From positions 21,234,444 through 21,298,443 of the forward strand of contig JAOANR010000010.1 of the NCBI GenBank assembly GCA_030278955.1: a stretch of DNA of 64,000 bases, given 5' to 3'. The translations under genes and the position numbers were made by a program. The notes below the pieces were generated by a model. The model was not told the DNA's origin and made no database searches. It saw nothing but the letters and a program-made list of their open reading frames with translations. Positions 11,595-23,946 of this stretch are shown here, piece by piece; the first letter of the stretch is position 1; each line of letters starts with the position of its first letter. The DNA is from Hygrophila difformis (taxonomy: Eukaryota; Streptophyta; Magnoliopsida; Lamiales; Acanthaceae).

Positions 11595-12378
11595 CACCTC
11601 ATCGAGTCCGGCGAGAGCTTCCCCATCATCTCCGGGCTCTTCTTCATCCACGTGATCGGCGACTTCACAAGCAGCTCCCGTTGACCACACTCGTCATCAA
11701 TCCATCTTCCCCGGCGTCCCTTCATGCCGCCATCATGACCCTCATCGTCACCATGTGCAACATCCAGCCAAGTGACATGTTGTTCCGATCATCTTCCTCG
11801 AATGAAGAAAACCGTCCATTTATCCACTGCCGGAGCCCCCTCATCTCATGACTCTCCCATGGCCTCGACCACAACAGCTCCGGTCACCTTCTTCTTTATT
11901 CCGGCCACCCCGAAAGCCGTAACACTATCGAAGAACAAAACTCCGTCGCGCCACCACAAGCTTCCATCGCCGGCCAACCATCATCCTGCCACGACCCTCA
12001 TCAACCTCCGGTAGTCACATCTTCATTCCAAGACTGTTGCACCATCTCCGCCGTTGCTCCGGTCATCTTCTCCATTATTCCGGCGAAGAAAACCCCCGAA
12101 CTATCTCGAGACTCCGGAAGTCGCATCTCCACCTCCTTCTTCACTCTTCTCCGGGGAGCTTCACCTCACCATTGCCGATCTGCCCATGCCTGTCACAAAC
12201 GGCGAACTCATCTTCGTCTCCCGCGGCCTCATCTCTCCAAGTGGCCATGGCCGAAAGCCAAGGGTGGGAAAGAAACCCCCTTCGGAATGCTTCCACCCAA
12301 CTCCGTTGCAAAGCCGAAGCAGCTCCACAACGCCCACGTCCAAGGGGGGTCTGCTACGCCGCAAGACTCTCGCGACGG
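11595..12378 (+). other. C-rich 3' internal region, continued
   Basis: This continues the region split by Cassandra and is rich in 'ccggc' and 'catc' words. Overlapping open frames exist in several phases, which suits low-stop-frequency GC-rich DNA rather than one gene. A purine run 'ccaaggggggt' near 12340 may be the polypurine tract of the larger element. Confidence 0.4.
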
Positions 12379-13043
12379 GAAGCAAGAGTCAAGCGACGGG
12401 AACGGTTCCGGACGAGGGAGGCTTCCAATTTCACTTTGCCAAATGCTTTGGGAAGTATCGGGAGCAAAGGTCCTGCAGTACAAGAAACTTTGGAGTCTTC
12501 CTTGGGACCTCGAGGTCCCATCTCTTCCCGCGAAAGACCCCGAAATACATTGCACTACTTTTGATCCCGTCGTAAACCTCCTCAAGCTTGGCGACGTGTG
12601 TTCACTCTTGCGACGGGCTCAACAAGTCCTTTTGGCTTGTTTAATTTATTTTAATGTTTGTTTAATTATTGTAATGGGTTGATTAAAGCCCATAATTAAT
12701 TAGTTAGCTTAATTAATCCATGTAAATAGGGTTTGCCTATATATATGGCACTTCCCAACAATTGTTCTTCACCTTTTGAATTGAATGAATTTTTGCTTGA
12801 ATGCAATCCATTTTTCTTAAGGTCACTTGAGAGTTTGTGGGAATTGAGAACCCTCATCTAATTGTTTTTGTAGCTTGAGCTATTCACAATTCTTGGATCT
12901 TGAAGCAAATCCAAAGTTGAAACCATTGTTGCATAAACATTGGGAGCTTCCCTATCCTCTTGTTCTTCATCCCATTTCTTCTTCCCTTTCATTTTATTTT
13001 TCCATCTTTTGATTTCTTTGTTTTGGATCCTTGGGCTACTCCA
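12379..13043 (+). repeat. Right LTR of non-autonomous retrotransposon copy 1
   Basis: It matches 6487-7148 and ends at the same 'gggctactcca'. It contains an extra 'atatat' near 12740 that is absent from the left LTR. The pentamer GGTTG follows. Confidence 0.75.
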
Positions 13044-14582
13044 GGTTGTTACGGGCAGGCTTTTTCTCCCTTGTTATGATAGGGCAAGGTTTACAGCACC
13101 AATGTGGAGATGAGTATATCCCTGGGAAAGCCATTGACGTGGGAATTCCGGTGGTATTGCTTCTAAAGTGACGAATTGTTCTTGAGAAGTGGCTGGGATG
13201 AGGTGTTAATCTAGCTTTGAAGCAGCAATGTATTCCTTCACTCCTCGAGGACGGTGTTGGACAAGAGATTTGATGTGTGTCCAAGTACCAAGGAATTTCT
13301 TGGCGAAAGCAGAATAAGGATTTATCAAAGGAATATCGGTATCTGAAACTTTGGATTCATCAGGTATGACATTAACTTCATACAGATAATCATATTTCTT
13401 GGACAGGGTTTTGAGTGATGGTGGTGAAAGCGGTTTTTGGGAAATTGTGGATAAGGGTTGGAAAGGAACAGTGGAAGAGCTTTCCGCAGACATGGTGGAG
13501 AAAAACAAAAACAAAGATTATTTTTAAGGAGTGGGCACAATGTGATGAACAGACACAATAGACAACATTACTATGTCCCCTTGAACCGCACTTGAATGGA
13601 CTGGCTGAGTGGTCTGATGTAGAATGGGTAGGAGATTTTGGGTAAAAGGATTGTATGGTTTAATATTTTGAGGTTGGTGATAGTGGTGGCTTGGGTGGTC
13701 GTATATGAGGGGCATATATGGATTTCTTGCTTTAGAAGCTAGATTTGGATTTTCAGGGAGTCCATTTCTTTTTTCTGTAGCTCGAAAAAGTGGAACAAGC
13801 TTGTCCCAGATAGACAAATCTCGTATTTCAGATCAAGCATCCGTTGCTCTAGGGTCTTTATGAGGCCAGCATGCTTGGACTTGTTTTCAGTTATGATCTG
13901 GTCCATCTTTGATTCCACCCGTTGTATTGAATTCCTCAAGTTTCCTAATACGCTGTTTTGTGCCAGTGCATTTTCAGTTTACCAATTGAGTGTAGCTTCA
14001 ATTTCATTATTTTGTCTTCTTTCTCCGAATAATAGGACCTCATTGATGAGTTCTCTTTTTGGGGAGTGATTGACACCGCCTTTGACAAAAGGCTGAAGCG
14101 GGGGGGAAATGGGCTTCGTCGTTGATATGGAGCATCATGATTTCTTCTGGATGCTTTGTTGGTTTCACTACGTGTTCTTCGTTGACATGAGTGTTGTTGC
14201 TGTAGGAAACTAGATATTCATAGTTCCCCGTGGATTCTCCAAGCGACCCGATGGTTGGATCTCCCTACATGTATCTTTCGTAGAATTCATGATCTAACCC
14301 CTTATTTTTGTTTTTCTTCTTGCCCTTGCATCTTTTTGGTTCATCTTCGTTGATTGTCTGACTTTGGTAGTCCACACAATCACAGTCTAAATCCCATGGC
14401 AAATATTTTTAAAAGGATCACGGAACCAATGGATTCTCTTTCCTTCTTTGTCAAAGAACTTTATCCAGTTTTGTTGTGCCATGGTACTTCTGCACTCCTC
14501 ATTTGTTGGACTCATCATCTGGATGGATGGTATAAATGAGGTGGAATTCCTCTTTTTGTGCTTGGAATGATCGAAGCTCATG
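13044..14582 (-). pseudogene. Decayed minus-strand reading frames, family not recognised
   Basis: On the minus strand, successive short frames read as connected protein-like text, broken by frameshifts and stops. From high to low coordinate they are: a segment with 'WIKFFDKEGKRIHWFRDPF' near 14400-14480, a Lys-rich stretch near 14320, a coiled coil ('RVESKMDQII') at 13739-13939, a Pro/His/Asn-rich part at 13524-13817 and a segment with 'INPYSAFAKKFLGTW' at 13206-13514. The order of coiled coil, basic patch and downstream domain suggests a structural protein of a retroelement, but I cannot name the family. No RT motif is present. Confidence 0.35.
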
Positions 14583-15137
14583 GCTACTAATTTGTCTACA
14601 AGCCACTTGAGTATTCGTACAATAAAGTGGATATCGGACTGGCACCCTGTGAATCCTAGCCCGAGAAGTCATTTGAGTATTACGGGTTATCCGAGTGTTT
14701 TTATTCTGTGAGGTTTATTTTTACACTTCTAAATCGGGACCAAATACACTGTTGTTGTGATAGCTTCTCATATAAGGTATTGAACTTAAAATTGACTGCA
14801 TTTGCATATCACATGACCCCACCTTATATTTTTTAATTGAGTCGAGCAGATACATTAGATCCGTGTATTGCGCGTCCAGTATCATTTCTGACCTCACTCA
14901 CCGGATACTTGTGTATTTGTTTGTGATCACCTTGGACTGCAGAATATACCAGGTTGTGAATTAACCCAGCATTCAGCCATCGGGTTGTGAGCAAAATGTG
15001 TGACTTTATCCGAGTGATCCAGATAAATTCCATCTGTTATAATTATATATAAAATAATTTCTTCTTCTTTTACTTTCCATAGTATTTTCACCTTCTTTCC
15101 AGATACTGCTTAATTTTTCTGCGTCTAGATTTTTGAC

Positions 15138-16035
15138 ATGGCAGGTTCAGAACAACCTTCCAACCAGGATCTGATGGACATGCTGCAAAGGATAAATGCT
15201 CAACTTGAAAACATGGAGCAAAAGATGAATAGGATTGCTGGGTGTAGGGGAGTTACACAGCTGGAACCTGAGTCATTAAGTCTATTAAATTCTGATGACG
15301 GAGAGAAGCAGCCTGACGAGGTATTTTCTGAGAAGTCAGATGACGGTGATATTCCGAGAGACTGTATGTGGAAATCGGCACTGGGGACACAACTGCTAAC
15401 ACTTTTGAGCAATGCCCAAAGTCTCCAAGGGTTATATCTTATCATTTTTCTACTTTGGAAATAGTCCCAAGATCTGAGGCGAATGAGCGAAATCTGAGTC
15501 TGTCAGATAACTGCATCAGTCCTGAGTTAAATTCTGAGTACATTGATCCATTTGGGAATATGCTGAGAGTCTGAGACCGAGTCAGTATAATATGCACTGA
15601 CTTGAGAACTTGAGTCTACCGGATAAAATGGGTATTGATCATGTTCAATTCAAGTCTGTTGGAAAGATTCCTTTGAGTCACATTCTTTATTTGATCTCAA
15701 CTTTGGGATTAAAAGGGATCAGGGTGCATCTGCGAGCTAATCACTTCCCACTATCAAAATGGAGATTTCTTCGTGACTATGAGTGGTCATCGACAATTAT
15801 GTCTGTTGGGATTTCTAAAGTGAAAAAGATGGAGTATACTTTAAGTCATAGTTCTCTGGTCAATCCACCTGCGATATCTTTTCAATCAGCTTTGGAGTCC
15901 AAAGCTTTTGAAGGGGTAGAGGATGCCATAAAAATCCAGATCAACCAAACCCATTACCCGGTTCAGTCCGACAATGGTAGAAAAGACCCGACTAAATTAA
16001 AGGACCCGGATGGAATCCAATTGTGGATTCCTTAA
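15138..16035 (+). pseudogene. Unrecognised retroelement protein, copy 2 (frameshifts)
   Basis: This is the counterpart of the frame at 9055-10571. It starts MAGSEQPSNQ at 15138 with the helical segment 'LENMEQKMNRI' and an acidic middle, then shifts frame near 15370. It matches 'PRV.S..FSTL' and 'SDNCI', shifts again near 15570, and ends in the open stretch 15610-16035. That stretch carries 'LPDKM', 'GKIPLSH', 'LGLKG', 'VHLRA', 'HFP' and 'SKWRF'. The last part is the best conserved between the two copies, so it is the likely functional core. No known domain recognised. Confidence 0.5.
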
Positions 16036-16108
16036 TTTTGAAGCAATAAGCCATCGCTGTCACCGAAGAGTCGCCAGAAGATGACCGGAGAAGCCGCCGG
16101 AGCATCAG

Positions 16109-18897
16109 TGTAACACCCCGGATTTGATAACCCAGGCCGGGATGTCACCGCCGCATTCCCCTAGCAAGACACGGCTTCCCGAGCTTGCTAAGGAAACGCA
16201 AGGCTTGTGGGTATGTAAAAGATTTAAAACATTTCAAGATATAGTCCGGAAATTTATAATACTTAGTACGATAGTCGAAATTATCACGTGCGGAAAATAA
16301 ATAAAGTAAGTGCAGCGGAAAGTAAAATCACGGCCAACATGGCCAAATCCTCGGGTTTAACAGACCCGGTAAAACAGTACGATGCAGAAATTTAAAATGT
16401 CCATTATGGTTTCCCCCAAGTGCATATGCAATGCGTCACTCGACATACTCTGTAAAAGAAAAATGACAACGGTTGTCAGTATAAAAATATACTGAGTAAG
16501 TTAATCCCTAACTAACAAATAAAAGAGGTTACAAGTGTTAAAACTAAAGATTTCGCTTATCGTACGAGGATTTAAAAGTACATGATTTATTAGCAGCGGA
16601 AAGTTATGATTAAAGAACTTAATTTAAAAAGCGAAACTTAAAGCATAATTCAAGGTGCATAAAATTTAAATACATAATTAAAGACAGGATAAATACGATT
16701 TAAGCATAATGAAACACTCACACGAGTCTTTTACTTTTCATCCCGTAAACTAAGAAGAGGACACCATACCGGGAGATCACTAACGAGGCAATCTCAACAT
16801 AGGACCACTAACGAGGCAGTCCAAACAATGGGAGACCACTAACGAGGCAGTCTCAAAGATAGTAGGACCACTAACGAGGCGATCCACAAAGATAGTAGGA
16901 CCACTAACGAGGCGATCCACAAAGATGGTAGGACCACTAACGAGGCAGTCCACAAATACAGCGCGCGAGATCACTAACGAGGCAATCTCAGATAGTAAGG
17001 AGACCACTAACGAGGCAGTCTCAAAGATAATGATAGTATGAAGATCGGCTCAGCCTAGTGAACGGGATTTTTCGAAAGTTCGTATTTCAAAGTTATCAAA
17101 GGATCGATATCGCGTTTTCATAGTTCGAGTTTTCTCAAGTTCGAAAAATCCTATTCGAGGCAGTTTACGCCTTTCTTAATTTAAAATTCGTTTTTCCTCC
17201 AAAAATTCTGAAACTTGGCCAGTAATTCAAAAACACACACACGAACAACTTTCATGTTTTAAGTTTTTGGAAATAAGGTTCCGAAGTGGGTTAAAATTTG
17301 AGTTTATTGCAAAGAATAATTTACGTCTTAAAAACTGTTGTCGTCACAGGTTCGTGTAACGCCGATTAAAAATTCATTTCAAAACCAAACGATGTGAAAT
17401 TTTTACAGTAACTACACGACACATCAAGGAACAACTTTCATGTTTTAAGTTTTTGGAAATAATGAATTCTTGGTACTCAAAAATCGTGTGTAACTCTCTG
17501 CACACTCATGGCCTTTAAAACGAATTCAAAACAGTTTCAAAAACTTGGCCGTTTGACATATCAAATGAACACCAAAATTCGTGAAATTTTGTAGGCATAA
17601 TCTAGACACAATTATCTACAACTTTTGTTTAGGAATGCAAAGTTAAATCATTCGAAAAATGGGTGAAAAACATGCATCAAGTTGAATGAAGAAATCTGTC
17701 ACAGATTTAAACGGTTCGGTTCAATACAGAAAGTTCATGGCGAAAATTGGGATGGCAAAACTTAATGTCAATGGCTGAAATTTGGACACAAGATAGATAA
17801 AGGTGTTAGGAACAACTTTTATGTTGAAAAGTTTTCGGTTTGAATTCCCGAAGGTCGAGTTTTTGGCGAGTCTTTAAAATTGGACGAAAATAGGGTTTTT
17901 GAAAACCGATTTTTGTTACAAGCCTATATCTCAGAATCTAAACAACAAACAACCGCAAAAATTTGTGAGTAAGGTGTTAACTTACTGATTTAGAGATTAG
18001 GGTCACTGGAACGGGTATCCGGACGTCCTAGGGTCGCGACGAACGGCCAATCTTTCCGATCGCTTTTTGTTCGTTTTCCGGCGTGAAATCGTAGCAAAGG
18101 AAAAGGGTTAGAATTCTAGTTTTGGAGACTTATGGACGGATGGAATACTGTATTAAGACTTACCAAGGCTCTATGAGGCGGTGGCTCTGTCCCGTGTGCC
18201 TCGTCGTCGCCGGAATGTTCGCCGGAAAGTGGAGTCGAATAGGTTTTTGGCTTGGGAAGGAAGAATGAAGTGGTAGGGGAGTGTTTTCTGTAAAGCTAGG
18301 GTTTTGAGGCGCCCCCAGCCATCCCTAAGCCTTCCTTAAGGCTGGGATTTGGTTTCCCTCGAAGGGAGATGTAATTTCGGCAAGAAAATCACCCCCGAAT
18401 GGAAAGATTACACCTTCAGCCCCTCTGGCGCGCTGGTGGCGCGCACCTAAGCTTTTGTCCGCGTGGAGTACGCGTGCCAGGCCTGGCGTCGCGACGCCCT
18501 TGGCCGCGCGGTGGCCGCGCGGCGGCGCGCGGACAGCGCGGGCCGGCCGGACCGGCCGGTTCGGCTCCGCGTGTTCCGTCGGGTCTTCCCTCGCTTTCCC
18601 CTATCGGTTTCCTACGTGTTAGCTCGATTCCCCGGGGCGTCTTCGTTGCGGAATCTTCTCCTTAATCTTGCTACGAGTCCGGCTTGTCGCTCGCAACGTT
18701 TCCGGGTCCTACTTACCCCAGTCTAAATTGGTTTCAACACCACCTATCGTCCTTGTGGTCTAATTCGTGATGTAATTTGTGATTTATTTCGTGACTGAAC
18801 TTAGAAATTAGTTCTAAGCTGCCTACGTACCCTGTGAAGGGATCAAGTCATGACGTAGTTCAAAACAATTTGAATTTGTTTTTCCTCGGGTGTTACA
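16109..18897 (-). repeat. 3' LTR of element A
   Basis: On the minus strand it begins TGTAACACCCGAGG and ends CCGGGGTGTTACA, so the LTR ends are themselves inverted repeats. It includes the hairpin array at 16773-17022 and a GC-rich block near 18480-18560. Open frames inside are repeated at the same offset in the other LTR and are not genes. Confidence 0.95.
16773..17022 (-). repeat. Hairpin array with compensatory stems, element A 3' LTR
   Basis: Eight units share the loop 'cactaacgaggca' or a one-base variant. Each is framed by its own complementary arms: GAGAT/ATCTC, GGAC/GTCC or GAGAC/GTCTC. Two units read ggacc...gatcc and carry one mismatch. Arms change in pairs while the loop stays constant. 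Confidence 0.85.
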
Positions 18898-18911
18898 TCC
18901 TCCCCCCCTTA
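18898..18911 (-). other. Polypurine tract of element A
   Basis: On the minus strand it reads TAAGGGGGGGAGGA directly against the TG of the 3' LTR. This is the expected plus-strand primer for reverse transcription. Confidence 0.85.
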
Positions 18912-18920
18912 AGAATACAG

Positions 18921-21900
18921 TTATGTCCCCATAACTGTGGTCGGGTCGTCTTGGAAGAGGGTAGGGTAACGTTGCCTCATGTCGGCTTCCAATTCCCAGG
19001 TTGCCGTCTCCGTCTCGTGGTTGGACCACAGGACCTTGACCATCTTTACAGTTTTATTCCTTGTCACCCTTTCCTTGAAGTCGAGTATTTGCACCGGGGT
19101 TTCTTCATAGGTCAAGTCATCATCCAATTCGATTACGTCCGGTTGGAGTACCTGCGACGTGTCGGGCACATACTTCTTTAGCTGGGAAACGTGAAACACG
19201 TTATGGACGCGTGCTAGTTGAGGCGGCAGCGCCAGCCGGTACGCCAGATTCCCTACTCTCTCTAGGATCTCATATGGCCCTATGTATCGTGGGCTCAGTT
19301 TCCCCCGCTTGCCAAAGCGCATTACGCCCTTCATTGGCGAGACCTTCAGCATGACCTTGTCACCGACTTGAAATTCCAAGTCCTGCCGTCTCACGTCCGC
19401 ATAACTCTTTTGCCGGTCCTGAGCGGCTCTCATCTTTCCCTGGATAACCTTAACTTGCTGAGCCATGTCCTCCACCAGTTGTGGCCCTACTGTCACTACT
19501 CGATCGTTCTCTTCCCAACTCAATGGGCTCCGGCATCTTCGTCCATACAGTGCCTCGAAGGGCGCCATGCCGATGCTCGCATGGTAACTGTTGTTATAGG
19601 AGAACTCGATCAAGGGTAAATGGTGCTCCCAACTTCCCTTGAATTCCAAGACACAAGCCCTCAACATGTCCTCCAGCGTCTGTATAGTTCGCTCCGTCTG
19701 TCCATCCGTCATAGGGTGGAACGCCGTACTCATCTTTATCTGCGTCCCCAGAGCTTCTTGCAGCTTGGTCCAAAACTGGGAGACGAATCTGCTATCCCTA
19801 TCCGAGATGATGTCATGCGGCACCCCGTGCCGGCGTACCACATTGTCTATGTATGCCCTTGCTAGTTGGTCCATTGTCCAAGTGTCCTTCATCGGGATGA
19901 AAATGGCGGCCTTCGTTAACCTATCCACGATCACCCAGATCTTATTCATTCCTTTTGGCGATCGAGGCAACCCTGAAACAAAATCCATGGAGATGCTATC
20001 CCACTTCCAGCTTGGGATCTCCAATGGTTGCATTAATCCTAAGGGCTTTTGCCGTACTGCCTTGATCTTCTGGCAGGTAAGGCACCTTGCCACGAATTCG
20101 GCCACCTCTCTCTTCATGTTCGGCCACCAATAATTTTCCTTCAAGTCCTTATACAGCTTATCCCCTCCGGGGTGGACCGAGTAGGGGGTGCTATGGCCTT
20201 CCTCCATTACCTTCTTCTTCAGATCTGCGGACTCCCGGGGTATACACCATCTTCCCCTGAAGCGGATGCTCCCGTCCTCGTGAATCTGGAAATCTACTGC
20301 CTTTCCTTCGGCAATGCTTCTCCTTATTTCCTCCATCTGTTCGTCACCCGACTGGGCGAGTCGTATTTCTTCGAATACGGTAGGGCTTACTACCATCGCG
20401 TTGACGACCTCGGTTACCGTACCGGGCTGCACCAGTTCCAGGCTTAGTTTCGCCAAATCTCTGTACAATTCGGCCGGTATCACCAGTGAGTTCGTGACAT
20501 GTTGCGCCTTCCGACTCAAGGCGTCGGCCACGACGTTGGCCTTGCCCTCGTGATACGCGACTTCTAGGTCGTAATCTTTGATCAATTCCAACCATCTCCT
20601 CTGCCTCAAGTTCAGTTCTCTTTGCGTGAATATGTACTTGAGGCTCTTATGGTCGGTAAACATCCGACACTTCCGCCCATAGAGATAGTGTCTCCAGATT
20701 TTCAGGGCGAACACGACCGCGGCCAGTTCCAGGTCGTGCGTCGGGTAGTTTTGCTCGTGCGGTTTCAGCTGTCGTGATGCGTACGCTATGACCTTTTGAT
20801 CCTGCATCGGTACGCATCCCAGTCCTTCTCTCGAGGCGTCGCTATACACCTCGAAGTCTCCATCCTCTGATGGTAACGCCAACACCGGCGCCGTGGTAAG
20901 TCGTTTCTTCAGCTCCTGGAATGCGGCTTCGCACTCGCCAGTCCAGTCATACTTCACCCCCTTCTTCAGCAGTTGGGTCAATGGGCGGGCGATTTTGGAG
21001 AAATCTTGGACAAATCGCCTGTAGTAGCCCGCCAGTCCGAGAAAGCTTCTTATCTCCGTTGGGCTCTTCGGGGGTACCCACTCGGTTACAGCCGAGATTT
21101 TCGCCGGGTCTACCGCCACTCCGCTGGCGGATACGATATGCCCAAGGAATGTTACCTCCCTCAGCCAGAAGTCGCATTTGGACAACTTCCCATATAGCTG
21201 ATTTTCTCGGAGGATCCTCAGCACTTTATGTAAGTGCTTGGAATGTTCTTCCTCGTCCCTTGAGTAGACCAAGATGTCGTCTATGAATACCACTACGCAT
21301 TGATCTAACAGTCCTCGGAACACGTTGTTCATGAGGTTCATGAACATCGCCGGGGCATTCGTCAGTCCGAATGACAGGACTGTGAATTCGTAGTGTCCGT
21401 AGCGAGTCCTGAACGCTGTCTTTGGGATGTCCTTCTCAGCAATTCGCAGCTGATGATATCCCGATCGCAGGTCGATCTTGGAGAACACAGTAGCTCCCTT
21501 CAGCTGGTCAAACAGATCCTCGATCCTGGGCAACGGATACTTGTTCTTGATAGTGACTTGATTAAGTCCCCTATAGTCAATACACAGTCTCAGACTCCCA
21601 TCCTTCTTTTTGACGAATAAGACCGGTGCTCCCCATGGAGACGTACTCGGTCGGATATATCCCTTTTCCAGCAATTCTTCGAGCTGTTCCTTTAGCTCCT
21701 TCATCTCCGGCGGTGCCATGCGGTAAGGAGCCTTTGATACAGGTTCCGTTCCCGGGATAAGATCTATGGTGAACTCGAGATCCCTCTCAGGGGGCATGCC
21801 AGGAACGTCCTCTGGGAACACATCCGGGTACTCTCTCACCACCGGAATGTTGTCTATCTTTACCCCTTCAGCCTCGAGGTTGTGAACGTAGCATGCGTAT

Positions 21901-23596
21901 AGCGCGTGGCCCTTACGCATTAGGCTACCTAACTCTCGGACGTTGATTAACTTGTTAGATTTCTTAGGGGGTTGAGAGTAGAAGATGACTCTTTTCCCCC
22001 TACTTTTTGACAGCGTGATCTTTTGCTTTTGGCATTCGATCACGGCCTTATACCGGGTTAGCCAATCCATTCCTAGTATGACGTCAAAGTCCCTGACGTT
22101 GAACTCTACCAAGTTTGCGAAAAGCTCTACGTTCTTTATCACTATAGGTATTCCATTGTAGCGTTTAGAGCATGCTATTACTTCTCCAGAGGGCAGTTGG
22201 ATGCCTAAGCTAATTATCTCGCACTTAGGTAGATCTAGTTCAGTTACGACTCTCGAAGATACAATCGAGCAACTGGCTCCGGAATCAAATAAGACTCTAA
22301 GTGGAGTACTTAGGACATGGAAAGTACCTGCCATCACATCACCCTGCGCGGGTATGTCAGCCTGGTTGATCACGTTCAACCTCCCCATCGGCCTCCCTTG
22401 ATTGGCTGGCTGGTTCGGATTTGGGTTTGCATTTTGCTGCTGGTTCGGAGGGCGTTGGTTCGGATTCGGAGGAGGCCGATATCCTTGGTTGTTGCCATTC
22501 CTACCTCCCTGGTTGAACGGCTCGTTAGGTCCAATGACCAAGTCTTCCCTTTTCGTGATGTTCTCGAGTCGGGTTCGACATTCCTCCCTCCGATGGCCAA
22601 TTCGGCCGCACCGGAAGCACTCGCCCATCTGAGGACACCTCCTTACCAGGTGCGGCCTGCCACATCGTGGGCACGGCGGCACTCGCCCTCCTTGGTTGAC
22701 ATTCCGACCATTGTTGTTCTGAGCATTCTCGTTCGGCCCTCGCCGAAAGTTGTCCCCGCCAGAAGTGTTGCTTGTCCGGTTATCCCTGTTCCTCTTGTCT
22801 GGGCCTTGCGCCCCTCGGCTGGATTCCCCAGCAGTCTTCCTCTTTAGTTGTTGCACTCGTGCTACTGCTACTGCACGATCGTAGACAGATTGCAGGTCCG
22901 GGTAGTTAACTCCAGTGATCACCTCCCGAATCGACAAGTTCAAACCCATTTCGAACTTTTGCGCCTTCTCCCCGTCAGTAGGTACCATCCTGGGCGCAAA
23001 TCTCACCAATTCCTTAAACCGTGCATAGTATTCTTGAACAGATTTCTCTCCCTGCTTCAGGGATGAGAACTCCTCGTACAGTGCTGCCTTAGTACTCATC
23101 GGGTGGAAGCGCTCCCGGAGTAACTCCATGAACTCGTTCCACGAGTAAGGTTCATCATCCTCCGCCAGCTTCCCTTGGGTAGCCTGCCACCAGTCGTCGG
23201 CCTCGCCACCCAGATAGTACGAGGCCACGTGGACCTTCTCCCCCTCCGGGCATCTTACCGCCTTTAGCAATTTGTCGAAGGTTCTCAACCATTCTTCCAG
23301 CTTAGCGGGGTCTTCCTCCCCGACGTAGTAAGGTGGTCGGTAGGGGTTCACCGCAGCCAAGTAGTTGATCCTCGCTTCTGGTGGTGGCGCCGCGGCAGCT
23401 CCACCCTGGTTAACGTAAGCATTACCCAGTGCGATTAGTAACTCTTCATATTTCTCAGTCGCCCTTCCGCAGGGTTAGGCATTGGTCCTGCCGGGTTTGG
23501 CATCTCCGCGTCAGGTGCCTGCTCATTGGGTTGGCCCGGCGTGCCGTGGGTGTTGGGGGTGGCAGGGAAGGCCCTTGGTCGTCCTCGAGGTGCCAT
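18921..23596 (-). CDS. gag-pol polyprotein of element A, one frameshift near gag start
   Basis: An uninterrupted 1479-codon frame runs from an internal Met at 23360 down to 18921. In order (residues from that Met) it has: a gag domain about 20-170; a zinc knuckle C248, C251, H256, C261; protease DSGA 359-362; reverse transcriptase with FIDD 692-695; RNase H acidic residues D841, E877, D903, D946; integrase HHCC H1056, H1063, C1093, C1096 and catalytic D1126, D1187, E1223 (35 residues apart); and a chromodomain-like C-terminus about 1400-1470. The gag start homologous to element B is ATG 23596-23594, but a one-base shift near 23450-23460 separates its first 45 or so codons from the long frame. 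In RNase H, P851 replaces a Leu seen in element B. All catalytic residues I looked for are present. Confidence 0.92.
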
Positions 23597-23946
23597 CCTG
23601 TTACAACCGAGGAAGGTGTAAAGTTCAGGGAGATTCGATAAAGTGGAAAAAAAGTCTTGCTGAATTGTATGGTGCTAATCAGGAGTTGGTCAGTATTTGC
23701 ATTTATTTATTCAGTCGTTTAGGGTTTAGGGTCTGAGGTGCTTGTCGTTTTGTTATGCAGAAATGGATGCGTTGTTTGTCTGTCGGCGCTTTGTTAAGAT
23801 GTAAAGAGGGTGTATAAAATAAGTTTTTGTGACTTTATTGCTCAGTAGAAGTTTTTGTTTCGATACAAGCGACAAGTAGCAAAGATCCTGAAAATATTTT
23901 GGGAAAATAGAAAAGGAGAACAATGGGAATAATGCATCAAAAATCT
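23597..23946 (-). other. Spacer between extra ORF and gag, element A
   Basis: This is non-coding leader. On the minus strand a pyrimidine-rich stretch ends in AACAG one base before the gag ATG (23602-23598), which looks like a splice acceptor. It also holds two telomere-like TTTAGGG units at 23718-23732 (plus-strand reading). Confidence 0.5.

Larger units (their letters stand above)
6487..13043 (+). mobile_element. Non-autonomous LTR retrotransposon, copy 1
   Basis: Two direct repeats of about 660 bp (6487-7148 and 12379-13043) share long identical blocks, such as 'agcaagagtcaagcgacggg' and the ending 'ccttgggctactcca'. A tRNA-Met-like primer site directly follows the left one. The internal part carries one gene-like frame and no recognisable reverse transcriptase or integrase, so movement would need proteins from elsewhere. 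The exact 5' LTR edge is unclear because similarity fades near 6465-6487 and I find no clean TSD (GGTTG follows the right LTR; GGTTA lies at 6471-6475). A Cassandra TRIM is nested inside. Confidence 0.7.

Noticed and set aside
16780..17007. 75-residue minus-strand frame with repeated FVDRLVSGPTI units (also at 25483-25710)
   Set aside because: It is the translation of the hairpin array in the LTR; its repeats follow from the DNA units, with no start context or other support.
18399..18726. GC-rich overlapping plus-strand frames in element A LTR, repeated at 27102-27429
   Set aside because: They sit inside both LTRs and overlap in several frames, which GC-rich DNA gives by chance.
19368..20447. 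Plus-strand frames across element A pol
   Set aside because: They are antisense shadows of the 1479-codon gag-pol frame.
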